Of a DNA stretch of 64,000 bases, positions 50,401 to 62,400 are shown piece by piece (the stretch's first letter is position 1; every line of letters begins with the position of its first letter). The notes below the pieces were generated by a model, which ran no database searches, was not told the origin of the DNA, and worked only from the letters and a program-made list of their open reading frames with translations. Where the stretch lies: positions 80,113,502 to 80,177,501 of the forward strand of contig NC_084831.1 in NCBI RefSeq assembly GCF_033115175.1, given 5' to 3'. The position numbers were made by a program, and so were the translations under genes. The DNA is from Lepus europaeus. Its lineage: Eukaryota > Chordata > Mammalia > Lagomorpha > Leporidae.

Positions 50401-53400
50401 ATGACACATTGGAGACAGAACACAGCATGCTGAAGACCAGGAATAAAGGATTTAGCAAATAATGGGGTGGCAATTGAAAAGGGCAGAGAATGATAGAAAG
50501 AAATGAAATAAGCCACAATAAACCAGGGCTCATTAGAAAGGACTGCAAAATGCTAGACACCAGCACACACAAGTAGTCCAGGAGCAGCACTGTGGAGAAA
50601 AGAGGCCCCTGATTGGGGAAAGATAGGCAGGCTTCACTAGTTAGGATACAGGTAGAACAAGATTTAAAGGTAAAATAAAATGGTGGAGAGAACCCCAGAT
50701 CATGGGGATACAGGGGTTTAGTCAGGGAGATCAGAGGGAAATTTGGGCATGGGTTGTGGGAAGCACTATAGACCAATGTAGTGATGAGGTACTGGAGAAG
50801 ACCTATGTGTATAAGTGCTACAGAGCCTGGGCAATCACCTAGGAAAGTGGGATGTGAGTCCTGGTGGGTGACCAAAGAACAAATTCCAGCTCCAACCCTC
50901 TGGTGAAGAAGTGGTTGGGAGAGGTTAGGAGTGAAAAAGAGAAAGTGAAGTAGAGACTGGGTCTCTCAGAATTTACCTGCTGTTTGGGCACTTGTCACCT
51001 TTTGGGTAGTCTAGTCCTCAATTAATGTGGCAATTGCATTCTTTGGTTAGAATATGAGATAGTCTGGCTAGATTTGAAACTCTAGGCTATGATTTCATCT
51101 TAGAAGAACAGGTACAGATCATATAAGATGTGAATCATGACCTACATTGCCAACTCAATCTCCACCCTACCCTTCGAGCTCTAACTTGGTTGTTCAGCAG
51201 TCAATAGTCAGTTCTGATTATGGTTTGTGTTCTTAAACTGTCTTATATGTGTCCCATAATACACATATTTATGTATTTAAATTTTGAAACAAAATGCTTT
51301 CTTTAGTAATACCAATTAATATTCAAATAGAATCCTTACCAATAAATTTTATGCACTCACATTGTCCTGTTAAAACCACTTGACCATTTTTCTTGTCTTT
51401 TTTTCCGTCAGAATTACGATCGCCTAAATCGAATGAATCAAGCAGCAAAATATTTCCTGCTGCAGGTTGTGGAAAGTGGATCCTGGGTGGGGATGGTTCA
51501 CTTTGATAGTACTGCCACTATTAAAAGTCAACTAATCCAGATAAAAAGCAGCAGTGAAAGGGACATGTTGTTGCAGAGCTTGCCTACAGTGGCTGCCGGA
51601 GGAACTCAGATCTGCCTGGGAATTAGAGCTGCATTTCAGGTAAAAACCATGCTGCAGACAGACTATATTCTTTGTTTCCATAAGATTTTTTGTGTTAAGT
51701 GCTGCTGGAAACACCTGCCACCTAATTTTCACATAATTATTCCCATGAAGTCCAGTATCATACACACAGAAAAAATATCACTTGACCATTTTCTAGTGAA
51801 CTGAAATGAATGAACTGTGGGTGAATAAATGAAAGAGCCACTAGACTGTAAGTCCATTGAGGTCTGGGACACTGCTGTCTTGTTATGTTATAGCTGGTGC
51901 TAAATAAGTGTCAGTTAAAACAATAAACAAACATGGATATAGAAGTCATTAACTTTGAGACAGTGAAGGTAGTTATATGGTATTACTTCATTTTGAACCA
52001 GTCCTCATTTTAGTTTCTGTGACATTCAGTCAGTCGTCACTCATAAGCTTTGTGATCGTAACCAAAATTCTTAACCTTCCTAGTCTTCAATTACCTTATT
52101 GGTAAAACAGAATATTGAAAACTAGCACATGGAGTTCTTCATGTTCAAATTTACTCAGCATCTATTTATTGGCTGTCTGCTCTGTGACAAGGAAATCTCT
52201 GCTCTTCTGCGCATGCCATATCAGTGGGAAACAGATGCCACCTAGGTAACAGATGGAGTTGTTGCAGGCAGTGGAGACAGTGTTGTGAAGGAACAGAGAT
52301 GTGATAAAGAGTAATGGGCATGGAGGGGAATTGTTTAAGATAGGAAAGCCCCTGAGGCCTGCTCTGAAGGGTGACATTCAAGCTGAGTTAGAGAATGAGA
52401 AAGAGCTCAGTGTTCAGGCAGAAAGGAAAAATATAATGTTCCTTATTAAGGGGGGGGGGGCCTGGGGACTGGATTGTTCTAACAATGGTAGAAGCTAGTG
52501 GAACTGGGGTTTGGTAAATGGGAGGGAAAGAAACATGGCTGGAGAGGTGAAAACATCTAAAACTTTCAAAGATTCAAAAAAATGATAAGAGGATTGTATT
52601 TTAAACAACACAAAAAGCTATTAATAGGTGAAAAGCATCAGAGTGTGACAATTAATTTATGTTTCAAAAAGCTGACTCTGGTTGTCCCCAGGAAATGAAT
52701 TGTAGGGAGGTGAGCAAGATGGCAGTAGGGAGACTGAAAGCTTGGACTTGTATTAAAATGTAAGCGTACAACATAGATAACATATCTCAGGTGTTCACTG
52801 AATGGCAACACTATATCATTCTAGTTCTCTCAAACAACAGAATATTCTGCCATGCACTTTAATTGTGTGTTGCTCATTTCTGTATCTATTCATCCCTGGT
52901 ACAAAACTCAATAAATAGTAAATTGCTTTCAATTTTTTCCACAAAGGCAGGAACTATGTCATTTATGATGAATCCTAGTGCAATGACTGACACATTTCAA
53001 GTGCTCAGTGAATGAGCTGAATCCAAGAAAGGGAGAGATTTAGGAGGGAGATCTCCCTTCATCTTTGGAACTTCATTTTGCACTTAAATGTATGGGAGGA
53101 GTTAGGGAGTGAAATATAAAAGGCATAAACATATAAAAGTGTGCCCCTGCTATTCAGTTTGATTACAGTTCATGTCATAGCACATTTGCAATACATTAAA
53201 ACATGTGTAATATTCACTCTTTGCCTCAAAACATGCAATAATTGTATTGATGGTGGCCAATTTGTTCTCTGACACCAGTTTTATTAAGGCTTTATATATG
53301 TCAATCCCTCTTGTGCAAATCGTCAAAACACCTCCATTCCATGCCCATAAAAGTCACTGAGAATTCAGCACTTTTTCTTCTTGGCTTGAACTTAGTTTCT

Positions 53401-56400
53401 CACTGATGCTCTGAGAAGTCTCTACTTCAGAAGAGATGAAATATAATTAATATTCTAAGCTAAGTGCTCTTTATCTTCTCGGAGAAATCTAGATGCAGCC
53501 CTTACAACGTACGGACTTCACAGGAAAAATATTTAAGCTACAAATAAAACTCAGTAACTATAATTCATGTATTCTTTGAGCACCACCAAACTGTTCAGTT
53601 CTATGCTAGGTTGCACTAGATGTAAAAGTTCTATAACAAGAGGGCCAGCGCCGTGGCTTAAGAGGCTAATCCTTCGCCTTGCGGCGCCAGCACACAGGGT
53701 TCTAGTCCCGGTTGGGGCGCTGGATTCTATCCCGGTTGCCCCTCTTCCAGGCCAGCTCTCTGCTGTGGCCCGGGAAGGCAGTGGAGGATGGCCCAAGTCC
53801 TTGGGCCCTGCACCCGCATGGGAGACCAGAAGAAGCATCTGGCTCCTGGCTTCGGATCAGCACAATGCACCGGCCGCAGCGGCCATTGGAGGGTGAACCA
53901 ATGGCAAAAAGGAAGGCCTTTCTCTCTGTCTCTCTCTCTCACTATCCACTCTGCCTGTCAAAAAATAAAATAAAATAAAATAAAATAAAATAAATAAAAA
54001 GTTCTATAACAAGAACTCTAAACTCAATATGCTTAGAGCTTTCCATAACTTTTGGTAATGGGCATACTATGGTTTCTTAATTTGGAATCACTGGCTTTCA
54101 TTTTTAATGATGAGGTAGATTATTGATGCATCTAGCTGTTTGTACAGTAGATTTCATACATGGAGGTTTATCAGAGGGAGTCCATTCAAAGATGGCAGAA
54201 ATATATTTAATCTCACATTCTGCAGTTACAATTTGGGTACCTGGTTGACTTCAATTTTCCAGGCTAACATGTCAAGGTCTTTTATTCTAGGCAGGGTTTT
54301 CCACAGCCCTGCTCCAACCTAACTTCATTTATGTAAATATTCCCTACAGCAGGGGGTGAAAAAAAATCACGTTTGAGATTTCCTGGGGGGGAAAGCACTG
54401 TGGCACAGCGGATTAACGCCTTGGCCTGAGGTGCCGGCATCCCAAATGGGCACCGGTTTGAGTCCCAGCTGCTCGACTTCTGATCCAGCTCTCTGCTGTG
54501 TCCTGGGATAGCAGTGGAAGATGGCCCAAGTCCTTGGGCCCCTGCATCCATGTGGGAGACCTGGAAGAAGCTCCTGGCTCCTGGCATCAGATTGGCACAG
54601 CTCCCGCCACTGCAACCAATTGTGGAGTGAACCATCGGATGGAAGACCTCTCTCTCTCTCTCTCTCTCTGCCTCTCCTCTCTCTTTGTAACTCTGACTTC
54701 CAAATAAATAAATGAATCTTTTTAAAAAATGATTACCTGGAGACTGCTGATTGCAGTTTCCATGATTCTACAACACGAGCTCTCCCTTCTATTCTGTAAT
54801 GTTTGTTAATTTTCTCTGTAATTTTTTTTTTTGACAGGAAGAGTGGACAGTGAGAGAGAGAGACAGAGAGAAAGGTCTTCCTTTTGCCGTTGGTTCACCC
54901 TCCAATGGCCACCGTGGCTGGCGCGCTGCGGCCGGCGCACCATGCTGATCCGATGGCAGGAGCCAGGTGCTTCTCCTGGTCTCCCATGGGGTGCTGGGCC
55001 CAAGGACTTGGGCCATCCTCCACTGCACTTCCTGGCCACAGCAGAGAGCTGGCCTGGAAGAGGGGCAACCGGGACAGGATCGGTGCCCCGACCGGGACTA
55101 GAACCCGGTGTGCCGGCGCCGCAAGGCGGAGGATTAGCCTGTTAAGCCACGGCGCCGGCCTTTCTCTGTAATTTTTAAAAAATAATTTTCTATCATTCTA
55201 TTTGATCTGAAGCACCTGATGGTAACTCTGTTCTAAATTATGTTTACAGGTATTTAAACAACAAAACTCTGAAATAGATGGATCTGAAATAGTGCTGCTG
55301 ACCGATGGGGAGGACTCAACTGCCAGCAGTTGTGTTAATGAAGTAACAGAAAGTGGGACAATAATTCATTTTATTGCTTTGGGACCATCTGCTGATGCAT
55401 CTGTAATACAAATGAGCAATTTAACAGGTAAAACATGATCGATATACCCCCAGGCCTTCAATGGCAATGTGTAAATGTAGAGACTGACAATGAAATAACT
55501 GTTCTCAAGCTCCCACTCAGCAGGATAGGGACCAGAGTCAAACCAGACACATTCTCTGTTTGGTTTTCAGAGTCTGGATGGTTAGAGAGTCAAATAACAC
55601 TGGAATCAATTCACGTAATCATATAACATTGCTTCATAGCAGAGGGAATATAGAAAAGTTAAGTTTTGTGTGAGCAGAGGAAAATATGAATGCTCCCAGA
55701 ATTGTATGGAGTAAGGGAAAGAAGGCATGAGAAACTAGGTGACTTCTAAGTTGGGTCTTGTTCAAGATATTGAATTTCTCTGAGAAGAAAGAAGGTGAAA
55801 ATTAAAAATTAAAATTAAAAAAAAATTTAAAAGGATGAGAAAAATGATCAAGTCATGAGCAAAACAAAACAAAATAAAACAAAAGAGGAGGAGGAGGAGG
55901 ATGAAAAAAAAATGAAAGAAATCAATCATGTTAGGATGACAATGCAAAGCACATTGAGAGAATGGTAACCCCACGATTCCAGAACATAGATTTTTCCATC
56001 CACAAGACCAGAGCAGGGGCTGTGGGGTGAGAGAATGTAACAGAGACTCAGGCTGAATAGAACTACATTACAATAAAATTTCTACATGAATATTAACTAT
56101 AGCAGCTGTTATTTTAGATATACAAAGTGACGAATACCAATTCTGTTTCCAAGGCCTTCTTAAACATAATAAAGGATACACAATTTATGAATGTCAGTTC
56201 TTGTATTTATTGGTTTTAATGATGCCAAATAGAAACTTGCTTTTTTTTTAACTTTTATTTAATGAATATAAATTTCCAGTGTACAGCTTATGGATTACAA
56301 TGGCTTCCCCCTCCTATAACTTCCCTCCCACCCGCAACCCTCCCCTCTCCCGCTCCCTGAAACTTGCTTTTGAAGTCGTAGTTGTACAAGCTCCCACTGT

Positions 56401-59400
56401 TTCAAGGTGCATTCATGGCCATTGTGAAATGTATTTCATTTCTAAATATTCCCTCTAAAATAGTACTTTTTTTGGACTTGTCTCCACTGCTTACCAGTTT
56501 TCCTATCTCCTCATTGCCAGGTATTGTCAGAATGCTTCAGTAGAGCAGGTTTTTAATCTTTCAGATTTTGTGCTTCTGGTCTACCCTGGCTGGAAAATGT
56601 GAAATCCGACTTTGTTCAAATGGTATCATAAACAAGAGCGAATAATTCCCCTAAAGAGCTGTGTAAAGTATGCATGGTTAAATGCATAGAATCTTAACAT
56701 ATTCTTTGTAGTCTATGGTTTTCTGATATAATTCAGCTAGCTAAGATTCTGATACTGAGGTATTAAGGAGCTTTAAACTTCTTAGTTACAACATTTTTAA
56801 ATTAGGATTTCAGACTTCATCTTCACAGTTATTAGACTTTGGTCTCCTTTCATACTACACACTGAAATGATGATTTTGCTTAAGCTGTTAACTCATTAAT
56901 CACAAAAATGTGATAAGTACTTATTTTTTAGAAAGTAACCTAATTGATGATGCATTTACCTTCTAGGAGGAAGTCATTATTATGCTTCAGATAATGCTCA
57001 GAATAATGGCCTCATTGATGCTTTTGGTGCCCTTACATCAGAAAATGCTGATCTCTCCCAGAAGTCGCTCCAGGTCAGAGTTCCCCTACTATGTGATTTC
57101 ATGTTTGTGCTACAATAGCTGAGAATGTGTTGCCTTTAAGTTTTGGAATCTTTAGTTTTCTCAAGGTGAAATTTTATTAAAATCAAAACCCATCTGAACT
57201 AGAAATTATTTTTAGATATGGGGAAATTAAGTGGTGACATAGAAGAAATACTATTTCTTTCCATATCTCCATAGTGTTAAGACATATCATCAAAACCTCA
57301 TAATGTCAAATTCTCTATCAAAAACTGTATATATAAAATACAAAAAGTTATTGCAAAAATTAAAGGGACAAAAAAGAAAGAAGGAGGACAGTTTGAGGAA
57401 AGAAGTAAGAGACAAGTATGGCTATCATATTGGAATTAAATTATGAAATGCATGAAATCTGTTCTCTTTATATTAATATAAATTTTTAATTACAAAAATA
57501 TTTTTTTCCAAAATTAAGCACATATATTTCTGAATGCACTTTTTAAAAAGTCTCATGTTCCCAAGATTTCTTCACCCTTCATTGTAATGAACAGTATCTT
57601 TGGATGCTTATGTCAACGATTTCCTATTTCTTATCTAACTCACTTTGTTTCTGCTCAATCACTGAGCCACCAAAAAGCGCTACCTGTTAAATCATCATGA
57701 AGATGATTAACACAAACAGAGGCACACACCCGCCTAACAGCTAATTCTTCTCTGGAGTTGTAGCACCCTTTAATGCTAAAGGTTTGCTTGAGTTTTTGCT
57801 GCAACCACTGGGAATAAATCACAGAATCATTCACTCACTGTAAAAGCCATGCTTCTGCTCTAAGGCTTTTATTAAATCTTGTTGTTTCTTCAGATCCTGT
57901 GTTCCACAGTTGCTAACTGACAATTCTCACATCCTACTCAGCTTTCAGGGAGATCACAAGCTTAAGATGGTATCCCATATGTAAATATATTCTTAGGCCA
58001 GAAATTAAGAGCTAACTGTAAAAGAAAAAAAAATTACTATCTTCTGCAGTCATTAACTTATATATATATATTTTTGAACAGCTTGAAAGTAAGGGATTAA
58101 CACTGAACAGTAATTCCTGGATGAATGACACTGTAATTATTGATAGCACAGTGGGGAAAGACACATTCTTTCTCATCACATGGAACAAGCAGAGTCCCGA
58201 CATTTCTCTCTGGGATCCCAGTGGAACACTAATGAAGACTTTCACAGTGGATTCTAACTCCAAAATGGCCTATCTCAGTGTACCAGGAACTGCAAAGGTA
58301 AGCAATCATCTTTTATATTTCCTCTGAAATTTCTTTAAAAACTAAAAATAAACTGTTTAATGTTAGAAGTGTAAGTGCTACTGCATCATCTAAAGTTAAG
58401 ATAATATCCAATGCACTTTCAATGCCTGCGTGCTCTAGATAATTATGATGGCAGGAAAAGGAAAAAAGAAGTTAATTTCAGTAGGAAAGGAGAATAGGTA
58501 GTCTAAGAAGAGAATTTTGGAGGGAGTGTGGCAAAAGTTCATGCAATTTGGTGTGCAAATAGCTAGAAGTCCCTTCCCTAGTAGCCCTACAGGAGTCATA
58601 GAATCTAAGGATACTGTGGTCAAACAATGGAACCAAAACCAAGGCAAACATTCCAAAACTTATATTTTTCAGTTAAGACACTGAAAAGTGTAGACACCAT
58701 AAAAGAGGCAGTTATGTGCCCTGTCTGAACGGGCTCAGCTCTCATTCTTTTACCCTAATAACCCTAAAAAAGTAAAAGAATCCTGCTTATTCTACTCCAC
58801 ATTTAAATATTTGTTCTAGACATGCATAATGACAACTCAGAAAAGAACTTGACAACGGATACTTACTATGTTTTCATTGAAATTTTTAGGTAGGCCTTTG
58901 GACTTACAGTGCTCAGGCCACAGCAGACTCAGAAACATTAACTATCACAGTAACTTCTCGGGCAGCAAATTCTTCTGTACCTCCAATCACAGTGAACGCT
59001 AAGATGAATAAAGACAACAACATCTTTCCCAGCCCAATGATTGTTTATGCAGAAGTCCTTCAAGGCTATGCACCCGTTCTTGGAGCCAATGTGACTGCTG
59101 TCATTGAATCTAATAGTGGGAACACAAAAGTTTTGCAACTTTTGGATAATGGTGCAGGTAATACACAGGGTTTCGTAAATAAGTCTGTGTTGTGCGCCCT
59201 AGTGGCATTGTGGGCAATAGCACAGGCACATGAAGAACTTATTTAGATTAAGGAAGAATAACAGGCCAGCAGGGAATTCTATCCAGGTAAAACCTGGAAA
59301 CGAAATAGCACATTGTCTCACACACTCAGCAAATACAGTTTATTGTCATCACTATTGTTTGGCACCTACACAGCCAGTGTCTGTCACCAGCTTAGGAAGG

Positions 59401-62400
59401 TCTCATCAGGAGGTTGAGAACAGCATCAAGAAGTCTGGGCAAGAGTTTTTCTCAGGGGGGCATTGTCTAGAAAGTCTGGGCAGAGGGTGAAGCTCAAGCA
59501 ATCAGATGCAGTCAAGTGGTAGATCTCGGGCCCCTGGCACAGAAAAGGAGAGAAGCAAGTGTGATTCCCAACAGATGGAACGAAACACAAATATTGTCCT
59601 GAGAACTGAGGCCCAGGTGAGCTAGAACCACTATGACAGAGGAGGGGTCATGGCTTGGGCATCAGACACCAGGCCTGACTGGCAGGAATCAAGAGACAGA
59701 CCTGGCCATGCTCTGTGTCCTTGGTCTATTGGAAGAATGGTGCTGAATGACCTTTCTCTCAGACTACGGATTGTTCCAGGAAATGAACCTTCTGTTGGGA
59801 GTCAGTGAATAAGGAAATAGCCAAGTTGATAGACATCTGAATTATTACATTATCTTTTGCAATATAGATTATTAAGTAATATTATAATTCCATCTTCATC
59901 TGAGTTAACCCTGAGAAAAACCACCCCATGGGAGACCAGGAGAAGCACCTGGCTCCTGCCATCGGATCAGCACGATGCGCCAACTGCAGCGGCCATTGGA
60001 GGGTGAACCAACGGCAAAAAGGAAGACCTTTCTCTCTGTCTCTCTCTCACTGTCCACTCTGCCTGTCAAAAATAAAAAAATAATAAAAAAAGAATTAGAC
60101 ATTCAATATAATGTCCCTGAGCTCCCTCAAATATTTATTCTAATAACAAATGGATTTTTACACTGTCAGACCAGGAAGTTAAAGATTGGAAGAGATTGGA
60201 AGAGTGAGAGCTGAGAACAGAAGAAAAAAAAGAGCTGTTGAAACAATACAAATTAAGTAATTTTAGTTGACTATAGTGAAAATTAAATTGTACAGAAAGA
60301 TACTTTTTCCTTAGTGGGAGACCTTGATGTAGACAGAGGGATGACATAATTATGATGTTTAGATAAAGTAAGCTGCTAGAGAAATGGTAAGAAGAGTGCC
60401 AAAATAATCTGAATGTAATTTCATAAGAGATAGAATGGTGAGGTATTTATAATAAATATATAAATGTCAATGTGTGTTACATAGATATGTACTATAAATA
60501 TCAAAATAACCCAAAGATAGCAATTCAACAACGTGTTGTTTGGCAGAGCATAATGGAAACATTCACCAAAGGGTCAGTCCCAAACTATTGAGGGTGATCT
60601 AGAGAATATGTTTATAAAGGCCAATGCTTGTCTTGGGAAGTTTATAAACGTATCTTTTATTTCTAGTAATAATGTGTTCCCTTCATTTCCATAACAAGGT
60701 GCTGATGCTTTCAAGGGTGATGGGGTCTACTCCAGGTATTTTACAGATTATACAGAAAATGGCCGATACAGCTTGAAAGTATGGGCTCATGGAGGAACAA
60801 ACTCTGCAACCCGAAGCTTACGGCGTCCACTGAACAGAGCCATGTATATACCAGGCTGGGTAGTAGACGGTGAGTAACTCATGATATCTGGAACCCAGTG
60901 AAAGCTTGATGAATATTGTCATTTGATACCATTAAGTTTCAACGATTTTACAACTTAGAGTATAGCTTTTCCCATTTCTGGAATGAAGTTTTCAGTCATA
61001 GTAGGGTCTGCCTCCAAATTAATGTATATTTGGTTCAATGTCTTGCATCTAGTGAGCACTCAATAAATGTAAGTTGTTACAGTTAGTTTGGAACACTTTA
61101 ATTGTATCAACAATAGTAGGTCCAGTTTTCAGCTCAAAATATAGGAAACAGGCCTTGAAATTATGAGTCTAAGTACAAATTAGTGACAGAATTTATCTTT
61201 CCAAATAGATAGGCTCTACAAGTCAATAAATTCCATTCATTTGAAATATTTTTGTTAACTCATAGAAAAAAAAGGTGTAAAGTAATAATAAGGATGCACC
61301 CGGATGGGAGACCAGGAGAAGTACCTGGCTCCTGGCTTCAGATCAGCGTGGTGCGCCAGCCACAGCACACCAGCTGTAGGGGCCACTGGGGGATGAACCA
61401 ACAGAAAAGGAAGACCTTTCTCTCTGTCTCTCTCTCTCTCTCACTATCCACTCTGCCTGTCAAAAAAAAAAGGGGGGGGGGTGGTATATATTGAATTATG
61501 AGACAGATTTCCATTCAGGATAGGCATAATTCTAAAGCACTTTTTTATCCAATTCCATCCTACAATATCCTAGTAAGAGTACAAAAGAAAAAAATATCAC
61601 ACTAATTGGATGTTTGTGATTACTTCCAAAAACTTAGTACAAAGGTGATGGTATCGATGGGGGAAAAAAATCTGAAAAGTAAAGCTAGACAGGGAAGGGG
61701 ATTCATTGACTTCTGAAAATACTAGTATAGTTTTATCCATTGTAAATTATGAATTTTTTAATTCAGGTGAAATTAAAGGAAATCCTCCAAGACCTGAAAT
61801 TGATGAGAATACTCAGACAATCTTAGAAAATTTCAGCAGAACAATATCTGGAGGTGCATTTGTGGTATCACAAGTTCCAAATACCGCCTTTCCTGACCCG
61901 TACCCACCTAGCCAAATCACAGACCTTGATGCCACCCTGGACGGAGATGAGATAACTCTGACATGGACAGCACCAGGAGAAGATTTTGATGTTGGAACAG
62001 GTAAGGACAAAGTAGCCTGTGGTTATGATTTAAGTGAGAGGTTCTCATTTTAAAAGCATGGGGATATGGGCTGGTGAAAGCAGAAGAGGTTTTAATTGAT
62101 AGCTACAAAAGTATCCATTTCATAATCTATGGTATTTTTTTTAATTTGAGAGGCAGAGAAATAGAAAGCAAGAGAGGGACAGAGACAGAGGGTGTCAGAC
62201 AGAGAGAGCTCTGCTAGTTCACTCACCCGAATGCCTACAACGACAAGGACTACACATAGCAGACAACTGGAGTTGGGAACTCAGTATAGGTCTCCCACAT
62301 GAATGGCAGGGACCCTCTTCTTCAAGCCATCATTTGCTGCCTCCCAGGTATACATTGTTAGGAAGCTGGAATAGTGAGCCTGGGCGAGAAATTCAACACA

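Larger units (their letters stand above)
51640..55249 (+). other. CLCA4 intron 7, SINE-rich
   Basis: GT-AG intron of 3.6 kb. It contains an old MIR-like piece (about 52000-52130), a GA-rich old repeat-like stretch (52130-52760) with a run of eleven G (52450-52460), and three CSINEs: two on the + strand and one on the minus strand. Confidence 0.85.
55428..56966 (+). other. CLCA4 intron 8
   Basis: GT-AG intron of 1.5 kb. It holds an A-rich low-complexity stretch (55798-55905, including a GAG repeat) and a very short L1 insertion (56245-56358). Otherwise unremarkable. Confidence 0.8.
60870..61766 (+). other. CLCA4 intron 12
   Basis: GT-AG intron of 0.9 kb. It contains a MIR-like tail (about 61015-61085) and a 5'-truncated CSINE ending in an A-run and a G-run (61294-61480). 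Confidence 0.8.

Noticed and set aside
50360..50875. 171-codon minus-strand open frame in intron 6
   Set aside because: No known domain, no promoter or splice context, and it lies antisense within an intron. Its composition is compatible with chance.
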